Below are positions 45,890 to 54,445 of a stretch of 64,000 nt of DNA, one piece after another. Source of the stretch: Stieleria maiorica. Lineage in GTDB: Bacteria > Planctomycetota > Planctomycetia > Pirellulales > Pirellulaceae. The stretch spans positions 6,047,641 to 6,111,640 of the forward strand of contig NZ_CP036264.1 in the NCBI RefSeq assembly GCF_008035925.1, read 5' to 3'. The translations under genes were made by a program, and so were the position numbers. Every line of letters begins with the position of its first letter. The first letter of the stretch is position 1. Below the pieces are notes generated by a model that saw only the letters and a program-made list of their open reading frames with translations, made no database searches and was not told where the DNA came from.

Positions 45890-48085
45890 TTACTCCACTT
45901 GTCGAAACGGGTTGAGTTGTTCGGGAGGCATCTTGTCGACCAGACGCTGGGCGATGGTGCGGAATGAACCGTTGGGGTGACGGCTTAGCACGGCAATCGC
46001 ATCGGCCACATCGCTTGAGAAACTGGCGACGGGACGGCGATTCAAGTCGTGAAGCCAATACAAGAGTCGACGGTCATTTTGCAGGTCGGCCAATAGACGA
46101 TCCTCCTGATCCGACGTCAGCGGGACCGTCTCGCGAGACGGCGTGTGACCTACATCGCCGCGACCGCTTTCCCATGCTAGCCGCTCCGCCGAAGTGATTC
46201 GGATAACTTCGGCATGAATCGGTACCCGCTGCACTGTGTTGTCCGAAACCAACGTGATGGTGCGATCAAATCGTACCGAATCGATCATTCCGGCAGCCGC
46301 GTCAAAGTCGACCTGGGCATCACCGGATACAAAGCGGACAATTCGGCTGTCGGAATGAATAGGGGCTTTCGGCACCTCTGAATCGATACGAAACCTGTCT
46401 TTTGTGCCCGGCAAACCGACCTTCGATTCGACCGGCAATACCGGCAGTATCAATTCCGGAAGTGACGCCAATGCGAAGGGTAGCTCCAGGTTGCCTTGCT
46501 GTGAGATCAATTCACCGGTCTTGCGGAGGACGGCGTGACCGGTTCGGCGGCCACTCCAGCGTCGATAGTGATTTCCGTAATGACGCATCCCGACGTCATT
46601 GACGATTCGATCGTCGTGCCGGTCGAACGTTTCAGTCAGTTGAAGATCGCTTTCGATTCTCAAGTGATAGTCAGCGTCATCGGTCGCAAGAACTTTTGTG
46701 ACGACCAAACCGTCGACCTGAGTATCCACGTCGGGAAGCTCCGAGTAAATCGTAATCAGAAAAGCATGCTCCTGATCCGATTGCATCTGATAGCACAGTC
46801 GGTCCGAGGCATCCGTTGGCGCCATCGTTGCGGGGGAGATTGGATCAGTCGCGATGGTTTGTGTCCGCGGCAGACACCACATCGTTACGCCGATTAAACC
46901 GAGTGCTACTAAAACCGTAAACGTTCGCAGCCACAGGGGCATGTGCGACCACGCGACCGAACGACGTGATTGTGGGATCGTTTCGGGCAGCAGGTGAACG
47001 TGGGGCTGTTGCACGTGGGCCAAGCACTGCTCCAGTCGGCGAGCGACTTGATCTGCCGATTCGTACCGATCGTTCGGGCATTTGCGGTGCAGCTGACGAA
47101 TGATCTGGCACAGCCATTCGGGAATGGCGGGGTTCAAATCACGAATGTTACGAGGGGTCTGGTCGGAGATTTGTTGCAGGACCCCATACGTGGTGTTTGC
47201 GCGAAACGGTGGGCGGCCCGTGCAGAGCGTGTACAGGACACTCCCCAAACTGAATAAATCCGATCGCTGTTCGATCAATTCGCCTCGTGCCTGTTCAGGC
47301 GACATGTACTGCGGGGTTCCCGCAATCACTCCCGTCTTGGTCACCGAAGCGTCATCGACAGCCCGCGCCAATCCGAAATCGGTGATGACCAATCGGTCGG
47401 TCCCATCGCTAAGCAGGATGTTTGCCGGCTTGATGTCGCGATGCACCAAACCTTGCGCGTGAGCGGCGGCCAATCCCGCCGCGATTTGGTGTCCGATTCG
47501 CAGTACCTCTTCCACCGGTAACGCGCCCTGACGGTCGATACGCGATTGCAGCGATGGGCCGCGTACGTAGGGCATCACCAGATACGGTAGTCCATTGGCT
47601 TCAGCGACACCGTAGATCTCGATGATGTTGTCATGAGTCACAGCGGCGGCAGCCTGGCACTCGCGTGCGAACCGTTGACGCGACGCACCGCTGGTCGCCA
47701 AATGGGGTGCCAGGACCTTGATGGCCACCACGCGTTTCAGTGACGGATCGAACCCTTTCAGCACAACTCCCATGCCGCCGTATCCGACCACGCCGCTGAT
47801 TTCGTAAGTGCCCAGTCGGCCGAGCATGTCGGGCTGATCCGTCGGAGCCAGTATTTCCAGCACATTGCGAATCGGTTGCGAGTGATCCCGCCATGACGAC
47901 TCGGTGAGCAGGTCGCGGGCTTCGTGCCAACACGAGGGAGCTGCGGCACATTCTTCCAGACGTTGGCGACACCAGGAACAGTTCTCCAAGTGTGATTCAA
48001 ACGCTGATTCTTCGACCGCACTCAATCGATTCTGAAGATACGCCTCGATCCGATTCGAGCCGCAAACATCAAAATGTGGGCTCAT
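45890..48085 (-). CDS. Transmembrane Ser/Thr kinase with N-terminal zinc anti-sigma (ZAS) motif
   Basis: 731 residues. Residues 32-39 give H32-x3-C36-x2-C39, the zinc-binding anti-sigma motif. The kinase domain (about 93-360) has the glycine loop GYGGMG, K123, HRDIKPAN (D217) and DFG (D236), all intact. A membrane helix is at about 388-408 (TFTVLVALGLIGVTMWCL). The remaining ~320 residues are extracytoplasmic and resemble the SHD1 protein next door. The ATGA overlap with the ECF sigma gene indicates tight coupling. It likely binds or phosphorylates the sigma factor in response to an envelope signal. Confidence 0.92.
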   Translation of the reverse strand: MSPHFDVCGSNRIEAYLQNRLSAVEESAFESHLENCSWCRQRLEECAAAPSCWHEARDLLTESSWRDHSQPIRNVLEILAPTDQPDMLGRLGTYEISGVVGYGGMGVVLKGFDPSLKRVVAIKVLAPHLATSGASRQRFARECQAAAAVTHDNIIEIYGVAEANGLPYLVMPYVRGPSLQSRIDRQGALPVEEVLRIGHQIAAGLAAAHAQGLVHRDIKPANILLSDGTDRLVITDFGLARAVDDASVTKTGVIAGTPQYMSPEQARGELIEQRSDLFSLGSVLYTLCTGRPPFRANTTYGVLQQISDQTPRNIRDLNPAIPEWLCQIIRQLHRKCPNDRYESADQVARRLEQCLAHVQQPHVHLLPETIPQSRRSVAWSHMPLWLRTFTVLVALGLIGVTMWCLPRTQTIATDPISPATMAPTDASDRLCYQMQSDQEHAFLITIYSELPDVDTQVDGLVVTKVLATDDADYHLRIESDLQLTETFDRHDDRIVNDVGMRHYGNHYRRWSGRRTGHAVLRKTGELISQQGNLELPFALASLPELILPVLPVESKVGLPGTKDRFRIDSEVPKAPIHSDSRIVRFVSGDAQVDFDAAAGMIDSVRFDRTITLVSDNTVQRVPIHAEVIRITSAERLAWESGRGDVGHTPSRETVPLTSDQEDRLLADLQNDRRLLYWLHDLNRRPVASFSSDVADAIAVLSRHPNGSFRTIAQRLVDKMPPEQLNPFRQVE

Positions 48086-48681
48086 GATTGGTCGGCCTCC
48101 AAACGCGACACCGCTTCGCGCAGCTGACGCATGACGCGACTGCGAACGGCGTAGACGCTCCCGATGGTACGATCCGTCTGGCGAGCCGCGTCCTCGATCG
48201 AGCCCCCGTCCAAAACGGTCATCTGGAAGATCTGCCAGGATTGAGGCTGAATCTTGCGTCGGACTTGATCGGATGCCGTGAGATAGAGTTGACGTCGGTA
48301 TTCCAGATCGAACCGTTGGGCCGTTTCAGAATCCGGATCGGGACACTCCTCCAGCCAGTCCAGCATTCCGGTGCCTCCGACGGCTACATCACGAGGCCCG
48401 CGGGTCATGAATTTAACCACCGCGTTTCGCGTGATCCGGCTCAGCCAGTGGCGAAATTTCGTCTCGGCGCATTGTTTTTCCCAGCGACCAATGGCCGATG
48501 AAACGGCCAGAAGCACCTGTTGTGCCAGGTCCTGCGCGTCGGCGTCCTGCATCCCGCGGGATTTCGCCACACGATAGATGACGGGGCGATACATGCTCGA
48601 AAACTCTTCCCAGGCGCACCGGTCGCCCGTGTCTTTGACGCGACGGATCAGGCTTTCTCGGGTTTCTGGAAAATCAGTCAT
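48082..48681 (-). CDS. ECF sigma factor of the kinase-linked type
   Basis: 199 residues from the ATG at 48681, which has GGAG six bases upstream; the frame also opens at a TTG four codons earlier. Region 2 (MYRPVIYRVAKSRGMQDADA, DLAQQVLLAV, FRHWLSRITRNAVVKF) and region 4 (WQIFQMTVLDGGSIEDAARQ, IGSVYAVRSRVMRQLRE) are complete. The group is commonly coupled to Ser/Thr kinases in planctomycetes. The gene overlaps the kinase start by four bases. Confidence 0.91.
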   Translation of the reverse strand: MTDFPETRESLIRRVKDTGDRCAWEEFSSMYRPVIYRVAKSRGMQDADAQDLAQQVLLAVSSAIGRWEKQCAETKFRHWLSRITRNAVVKFMTRGPRDVAVGGTGMLDWLEECPDPDSETAQRFDLEYRRQLYLTASDQVRRKIQPQSWQIFQMTVLDGGSIEDAARQTDRTIGSVYAVRSRVMRQLREAVSRLEADQS

Positions 48682-48793
48682 CGTGGGCTCCAAAACGGTC
48701 CACTATATCTAATCCAGCATCACCGGAATTCTGACACGCGTCGGGAAAAAAATCCAAGAATCGCGGGCGGTTTGCCTCGGAGGGGGCGGCTGT

Positions 48794-51280
48794 TTAATCT
48801 GAACCGCGGGCGTTCGTTTCCCTGAACAGCGGGCTGTCCACCACTGCCGCGATGGTTTCGACGATGCGGTAGTCGTGGTCTGCGGATTGACGGACGATGG
48901 CTTCGACTTCGGTGAAGTTCTCCGGCTCGATGCCGTTGGCGTACGTCAGCAGCTTGGTGATGAAGCAGCGGACGAACCGCTTTTGGTTGACGTCGCTTTT
49001 CATCAGCTCGCGGAAATCGGTGATGTCCTGGTACTGGGCACCGCTCAGGAAGGTGGCCGATGCATCGATCGGGATTGCCGAAAAAAACTGCTTGCGTTTG
49101 CCCGGTGGACCGGACGGATCGACCGACTGGGACACATCGATGTACTCGTCACGCCATGCCCCGATCGGATCGAAGTTTTCAAAGGCATAGCCGAACGGGT
49201 CGATGTTCTGGTGGCACGCCGCACATGTGGCATCGCTTTGGTGCGCCTCCAGGACTTCTCGAATCGTTGTCGCCGAACGAATGTCCGGTTCCTTGATCTC
49301 GACATCGGCCGGCGGCGGGGCGGGATGAATCCCCATGAAATTCTCCATCACATAGATCGCGCGGTGGATCGGCGAGGTGTTCAACGTGTCCGCGGTGAGC
49401 GTCAAGAATGCTCCCATGCCCAGGAATCCTCCGCGACGCCCGTCGTCAAACACGTACTTGCGATGCACCGAATCGCTGGGGACGTTCTCCAGTTCATAGA
49501 CTTTGGCCAAGTCTGCGTTGACGAAGGAGTAGTCGGCGGTCAGCAATTCCGGCAGCGGCCGATTGTGTTCGACGGCATGACGAAAGAAGGCGAGTACTTC
49601 GCGGACCATGTCCTCGCTGATGGCTTTCTTTTCATAGAGCGGATAGCGATCCACATCGGGAGCCATGAAATTGATGCGGTCCAATTGCAGCCATGCATAA
49701 GGAAACTCGCGAAGAAACTCGTCTGCCTGGTGACTTTCGAGCCGTCGTTTCAGCTCCTCACGCACCGCATCGAAGGAAGCGAGCCGGCCATCTTTGGCTT
49801 TGCCGATCAGCGTTTGGTCGGGGGCCGTGCTGCCCAGCAGGTAGCTGAGTTTTGTCGCGAACAGATTGTGTGGGGACGATTGCTCGGGATTGAGCATCAG
49901 GAACGACGGCGAGGCCAAGACGGCGACGATGCCCTCTTTGATGGCGCCGACATCGCCCAGGGATTCCTGCTGCGATTGCACTAAAGCCACGATCGGTTCC
50001 AGTTCTGTTTTCGTCACGTCGCGACGCCATGCCCGCTCGGCGATCGGGGCGAGGATTGTCGCGGCGTCCTTCACGTCAGGTTTCTGCCCGATCAACGCGA
50101 CGTGACGCTGCGGCGGCCAGGATTCGTACAGCGGACCTTCGATCGTGACGCTGGCGATCAACGGTCTTGGTCCCTGCCAATAATCCACCCAGTGACTCCA
50201 GTGTGATGGATTGTCACGACGGAATTTCGACTTGGGAACCTCCTCGGTGACGACGCGCTCGTAGAGCTGCGGATCCGCTTCCTTCAGGTAGTCGTGAGCG
50301 ATGCGGTACTGGAATTTGAAGTTTCCGTTCCCGATCATTCGCAAGCCATCGGTGTGGTGCGAAAACTCCAGGGGCGTTCCTTCGGCCAACCAGAGGTTCG
50401 ATTCGAATTCCTGTAGTTCGCCCTCGTGCAGGTTGAAATCGATGTTGCCGTTGCCCAGATGCATGCGTAGCGTCAGCGGATCATCGTCGTGGATGCCGGT
50501 CTGGTCTTGCCGGTACACGTGGCGATCGAGTGCTTTGGCGCGAACGGTGATGCGATAGTTTCCCGAGTGCGGGGCACGGACGAAATTCTTGCAATAAATG
50601 CGTTGTCGTGTGTCGCGGATGTCGACCCCCTCGTCGCTTCGGCTGGTTCGATCGGCGCGGGAACGATTCGAGGTGTCGACCACTTGCAACTGTTTCGGGC
50701 CGTTGCGGGAACGTTCGGATGCCGGGCGATCGCCTGTGAAAACCACATTGTCCAGCACCTGCCGCACGGCGGTGACGTACTGGTCGAGATGAAACTCGCT
50801 CATTCCGAGAGTTTCACCGTGCGTGTCGAAGCCGTCGTGCAGCGTGTCGCCCAGCAAGTTCGCCAGCGGATCGTGCGTCCCGACGTGGTCGATCAACAGC
50901 ACGTCACACAGACTGTTTTCGAATTCGCGATTGTTTAACCGGCGGGGTGGTGTTTGGTTCGGCCGCTGGATCTGCGACTCGTACCGTGTGATCTGTTTTC
51001 GCAGAAATGCGTTCAGGGCTGATTTTTCTTCGTCGGTCATGCGGTTGTGCTTTGCCGGTGGCATTTCACCGGCTTCCACACGCTCGAGGCAGCTGACCCA
51101 GTGATCGACGTTCTCGGCATCGGCAGAACTGCGCAGGTCGTGCAAGCTGAAGTCGCCCTTCGGCTCCGGTCCGGTGTGGCACTTGGAGCAATGTTGTTTG
51201 ATCAGCGACAGGTCCGCGTGGCAAGGCATCGCGACGGAGGCGGCCAAAGCAAGGATCAAGTAAGAAAAATAGCGATTCAT
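48794..51280 (-). CDS. DUF1592/DUF1588-type cytochrome-like secreted protein (second copy)
   Basis: 828 residues from the ATG at 51280, chosen because AAGGAG lies six bases upstream; the ATG two codons earlier would abut that box. A signal peptide (MNRYFSYLILALAASVAMPC) precedes the haem motif C31-SKC-H35. DUF1587/DUF1592-type domains follow, and a second CxxCH-like pair, CAACH, lies near the C-terminus (DATCAACHQNIDPFGYAFEN). It should act in the periplasm. It starts 10 bp after the DUF1552 stop. Gene order is DUF1552 then DUF1592, the opposite of the first pair at 330-4797. Confidence 0.92.
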   Translation of the reverse strand: MNRYFSYLILALAASVAMPCHADLSLIKQHCSKCHTGPEPKGDFSLHDLRSSADAENVDHWVSCLERVEAGEMPPAKHNRMTDEEKSALNAFLRKQITRYESQIQRPNQTPPRRLNNREFENSLCDVLLIDHVGTHDPLANLLGDTLHDGFDTHGETLGMSEFHLDQYVTAVRQVLDNVVFTGDRPASERSRNGPKQLQVVDTSNRSRADRTSRSDEGVDIRDTRQRIYCKNFVRAPHSGNYRITVRAKALDRHVYRQDQTGIHDDDPLTLRMHLGNGNIDFNLHEGELQEFESNLWLAEGTPLEFSHHTDGLRMIGNGNFKFQYRIAHDYLKEADPQLYERVVTEEVPKSKFRRDNPSHWSHWVDYWQGPRPLIASVTIEGPLYESWPPQRHVALIGQKPDVKDAATILAPIAERAWRRDVTKTELEPIVALVQSQQESLGDVGAIKEGIVAVLASPSFLMLNPEQSSPHNLFATKLSYLLGSTAPDQTLIGKAKDGRLASFDAVREELKRRLESHQADEFLREFPYAWLQLDRINFMAPDVDRYPLYEKKAISEDMVREVLAFFRHAVEHNRPLPELLTADYSFVNADLAKVYELENVPSDSVHRKYVFDDGRRGGFLGMGAFLTLTADTLNTSPIHRAIYVMENFMGIHPAPPPADVEIKEPDIRSATTIREVLEAHQSDATCAACHQNIDPFGYAFENFDPIGAWRDEYIDVSQSVDPSGPPGKRKQFFSAIPIDASATFLSGAQYQDITDFRELMKSDVNQKRFVRCFITKLLTYANGIEPENFTEVEAIVRQSADHDYRIVETIAAVVDSPLFRETNARGSD

Positions 51281-51290
51281 GGACATCTCC

Positions 51291-52559
51291 TTAGGCCTTT
51301 GCGGTTGCGAAGTCAAACGAACCGCTGCTCTGGTTGAATTGGTCGTATTCCAAGCCGAATCGCTGGAGCAATGTCAGGAACAGGTTGCACAACGGCATGT
51401 TGTCACCGCCGGCATCACGGGTGTCGACGTGCCCGCAATGTTTGAAGCCGCCGCCGGCGACCAGAACCGGCAGGTTGCGGTTGGAGTGGGTGCCTCCGTA
51501 TCCCATGCCGCTGCCGAACAGGACCACGGTGTGATCCAGCATGCTGCCGTCGGCGCCGGGCTCGGGGATTTCATCAAGCTTTTTCAAACATCGCGACAAT
51601 TGCGAGATCTGGAACGACTCGATCGCCACCAGCTCCGCGACGGTGTCTTCCTTTTTCCCGTTGTGCGTGCAAGCGTGGTAACCGCGAGTCACTCCGTTCA
51701 CGTCGGTGTACGACAACTCGGGTGAAAACCCGATCGTCGCCACGCGTGTCAGGTCGGTTTGGAACGCGTAGGCGACCATGTCGAACACGGCGTTGTAGCG
51801 GTTGTCGATCGTGATGTCGCTGCCGGTAAAGTAGCCCGAGAGATCAAACTTGGGCTTGTCGCGATCGACCCATTGCTGGCGATCGACCAGGTTTTGTTCC
51901 AGGTCGCGCAAAGCGTTCGCGTACAGATCCAGCCGCACCTGGTCGTTTTTCGATGCCCGTTTGCGGACACCGGAAAACTGTTCACGCACGGCGTCCAGGA
52001 CGCTGCGGTTTTGCTGCAGCAACTGCCGGCGCTGCTGCCGCTGCTGTGCGGTCAGGTTCAAAAACAGATGGTCGTACATCCGTTGTGCGTCGGTGAACGG
52101 TTTGATGTCGACACCATTGGCGTTCCAGCTGAGTCGGATGCTGCGTTCCAAACACGCATTGACCGAAGCAAAACGCGTGTGGGTACCCGTATGCCGGGCG
52201 ACGATCTGGTCGATCGACATGTTCTTTTCAGGAAACGCCGCGCTGGTTTCCGGCAGCACGCCGCTCAGAAAGGCGATCTCACGACCGTGACCGCTTTTCA
52301 TGTTGTGGTCGGTGTGCGAAAGAATGCTGATTCGGTCACGTAGCCACTCGAGCGAACTCAACGTTTTCGGGAATTGAAAGTCGGTCCCAAACTCGGTTGG
52401 AAAGAAGTGTTCCGGGTGGGCGCCGAACGGGTTCGCCACGATCAACAATCGCGTTGGTGTTGTGGCGGACGCGGGGGATGCGGCGGAGGCCGTCGATTCC
52501 AGCATCGGCAGGGTCAGTGTTCCGCCGAAAGCTTGGAGGATTGATCTGCGGTCAAACAT
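51291..52559 (-). CDS. DUF1552 secreted protein (second copy)
   Basis: 422 residues. The start MFDRRSILQAFGGTLTLPML looks like a twin-Arg-type or Sec signal. The DUF1552 core contains HTDHNMKSGHGREIAFLSG, AYAFQTDLTRVATIGF and FGSGMGYGGTHSNRNLPVLV, which align in outline with the first DUF1552 copy ([20 protein letters not shown]). Function is unknown. It is the first gene of the operon with the DUF1592 gene. Confidence 0.92.
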   Translation of the reverse strand: MFDRRSILQAFGGTLTLPMLESTASAASPASATTPTRLLIVANPFGAHPEHFFPTEFGTDFQFPKTLSSLEWLRDRISILSHTDHNMKSGHGREIAFLSGVLPETSAAFPEKNMSIDQIVARHTGTHTRFASVNACLERSIRLSWNANGVDIKPFTDAQRMYDHLFLNLTAQQRQQRRQLLQQNRSVLDAVREQFSGVRKRASKNDQVRLDLYANALRDLEQNLVDRQQWVDRDKPKFDLSGYFTGSDITIDNRYNAVFDMVAYAFQTDLTRVATIGFSPELSYTDVNGVTRGYHACTHNGKKEDTVAELVAIESFQISQLSRCLKKLDEIPEPGADGSMLDHTVVLFGSGMGYGGTHSNRNLPVLVAGGGFKHCGHVDTRDAGGDNMPLCNLFLTLLQRFGLEYDQFNQSSGSFDFATAKA

Positions 52560-52684
52560 CAGGAACGATTCTCGAAAGGGAGGGCATGGGGAAGGTGCTG
52601 CGCCGCCGGACAGAATGCAACACAGTTAGCGATCGGCGGCGACGAGGACGCGGACTTGATCGCTGCGGGAACGGATCCGCCAAC

Positions 52685-52799
52685 TGAATCGGCTCCTCGG
52701 CCTGAAAGTACTTCGTCCACAGCGTTTTCGCCGTCTCTTGCATTAATTCGTCGGCATCCGGGCGATGTGGAACCGGCGACAGAATGAAGCGGTACACTT
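52685..52799 (-). pseudogene. Relic of an ECF sigma factor region 2
   Basis: The minus frame reads YRFILSPVPHRPDADELMQE then TAKTLWTKYFQ. This matches region 2 of the sigma subgroup at 41692 (AYVLTFVPRSADADDILQET) closely enough to be a relic. An in-frame stop lies just upstream, and homology ends after about 35 residues. It sits directly before the DUF1552/DUF1592 operon. Bases 52560-53112 hold no intact gene; a small CTGCCTC/GAGGCAG hairpin is at 52904-52933. Confidence 0.6.
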
Positions 52800-52954
52800 C
52801 ATTCTACCAGCGGGAATATTCGGAAACGAAATCAAGTTCGGTCGGCATCGCGGGCAGGTAAAAAGGCGGGGGCGTCACGTATTAGCCGCCGAAATCCAGC
52901 GATCTGCCTCAGAAAAATCAGTTTTCGAGGCAGGTTCTGTCAAAATGGCTCGCT

Positions 52955-53073
52955 AATTGGACAGCGTCCCTTTTGATGTAGTGGAAAACACCGGAGTACC
53001 ACCTTCTGGCGAAGGTAGCTACATTCACACGGCGATTCACGAAGTATTTTGTATCAAGTGACGCTGTCCAGTT
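52955..53073. mobile_element. Inverted-repeat (MITE-like) element
   Basis: GGACAGCGTC (52959-52968) is repeated in inverted form at 53060-53069. With neighbouring bases the arms reach about 19 bp with three mismatches (AATTGGACAGCGTCCCTTT and AACTGGACAGCGTCACTT, inverted). There is no gene inside, but it holds one copy of the 21-bp dispersed hairpin at 52999-53019. The element lies about 40 bp before the DUF1080 start at 53113. Confidence 0.55.
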
Positions 53074-53112
53074 CAGCAGCATCTGAGCACTACTACGGAG
53101 AGCTTCATCACT

Positions 53113-54096
53113 ATGCAACCAATCGTCCACGGCGCCCTTCCAGCCCTCGTTCTCCTTAGTTTGATCACTCCGACAAGCACCCAAGCCACCGACCAGATCG
53201 TCGGTGACTGGTCGCTCCAGTTGGAGTCGAAGACGCCCGCTTGGATGAGCGTCAAACAGTTGGGTGACAAACCGGAGGTCACGTTCCGATTGCACGTCGG
53301 TCCGGAAGGTCCTCACCAAGACGTCAAAATGGTCGACGGACGTTTGACATTCACCTTGCGTCAGAACAAGAAAGCGACGGATGTCAAAACCGTCGACGTC
53401 GGGGTTGAGAATGGAAAACTGAGCGGCGTGATCATTTCCAGGGCAAAGGACGGCACGGTGCATCGCGACACGTTCACCGGCAAGAAGATTCCTCCCGTTC
53501 CGTCCACGCCGCCCGATCTGTCCAACGTTCGATTCGGGCACCCGATCCGGCTGTTCAATGGGAAAGACTTGACGGGGTGGCGGGCCCACGAGCCGGAGAA
53601 AATCATGGGCTGGAGCGTTCAGGACGGTTCGCTGGTCAACACGACCCCGAAGACCGATTTCAGTGCCACGGGGGCCTACGCCAATCTACGCACCGAGGCG
53701 GTCTTTGAAGACTTTTGGCTGCATATCGAGTTTAACATCGGCGAGGCTCGCAATAGTGGCGTTTATTTGCGCGGCATGTACGAGGCGCAAGTCGTCGATC
53801 GTGACAGTCGGATGCAGGGCAAGCAGGGCGTCGGGGCGATCTTTGGACAGATCGCGCCCTCGATCAATGCGGGCAAGCAAGGCGGTCAATGGCAGACCTA
53901 TGACCTGACGCTGGTCGACCGCCACGTCACCGTTTTCCTGAACGGCGTCAAGGTCATCGACAACCAGCCCGTCGTCGGCCCGACAGGCGGCGCGGTGTTC
54001 ACCGACCCCACGCAACCCGGACCGATTCATCTGCAGGGTGATCACACCAGCGTGAAGTACCGCGACATCTATCTGGCTCCGGTGATCGGTGAGTAG
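53113..54096 (+). CDS. DUF1080 secreted protein with N-terminal extra domain
   Basis: 327 residues with a signal peptide MQPIVHGALPALVLLSLITP. Residues about 30-120 form a beta-domain of repeated short strands (VGDWSLQLESKTPAWMS). The DUF1080 domain follows from about 140 (PIRLFNGKDLTGWRAHEP) to the end (TYDLTLVDRHVTVFLNGVKV, VKYRDIYLAPV). Some DUF1080 proteins hydrolyse 3-keto-glycosides. It is likely exported. It is not obviously in an operon. Confidence 0.9.
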   Translation: MQPIVHGALPALVLLSLITPTSTQATDQIVGDWSLQLESKTPAWMSVKQLGDKPEVTFRLHVGPEGPHQDVKMVDGRLTFTLRQNKKATDVKTVDVGVENGKLSGVIISRAKDGTVHRDTFTGKKIPPVPSTPPDLSNVRFGHPIRLFNGKDLTGWRAHEPEKIMGWSVQDGSLVNTTPKTDFSATGAYANLRTEAVFEDFWLHIEFNIGEARNSGVYLRGMYEAQVVDRDSRMQGKQGVGAIFGQIAPSINAGKQGGQWQTYDLTLVDRHVTVFLNGVKVIDNQPVVGPTGGAVFTDPTQPGPIHLQGDHTSVKYRDIYLAPVIGE

Positions 54097-54103
54097 CTGG
54101 ATA

Positions 54104-54178
54104 GTCGCCGTCCTCTCCGAGGTCGGCGCGTGGGGCAACGCTACGCTTTTGTCCGCCGAGTTCGGAGAACACGGCGAC
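54104..54178. repeat. Large imperfect palindrome downstream of DUF1080
   Basis: Arms 54104-54129 and 54153-54178, each 26 bp, pair at about 21 of 26 positions (left starts GTCGCCGTCCTCTCCGA) around a 23-nt loop. It starts 8 bp after the DUF1080 stop, so it may end transcription, or it may be a dispersed palindromic repeat. Confidence 0.6.
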
Positions 54179-54237
54179 GCTCGGTCGGGCGGGAAAGGGG
54201 TCGTGGACGACGCGAGGAGTCCTCGCGGTGCATGTTT

Positions 54238-54282
54238 CGAATGGACTCGTCGCCTGGTCCACTACTCGAAAAGCAAGCTGCG
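54238..54282 (+). repeat. Dispersed 45-bp repeat, copy 2
   Basis: Same orientation as the copy at 33088-33132 and identical at 41 of 45 bases. It lies in the 349-bp gap between the DUF1080 gene and the SWIM gene. The remaining bases up to 54445 show no gene I can support. Confidence 0.75.
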
Positions 54283-54445
54283 ACTCTCTCGCTTGCGCTT
54301 CGAGCGTGGATGGACCGCGAGCGGAAAAGGGGAATTGTTTGCCCCTGTGAAATCAGCGACAATGCCCGCGTGGACGGACGGGCGGGCGCGATCGATTGGT
54401 TGAAACAACGGCCCGTTCAAACAACGATGCCGATCGGGTGCGGCG

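Noticed and set aside
48875..49984. 369-residue plus-strand frame opposite the second DUF1592 gene
   Set aside because: Antisense shadow; no domain or start signal.
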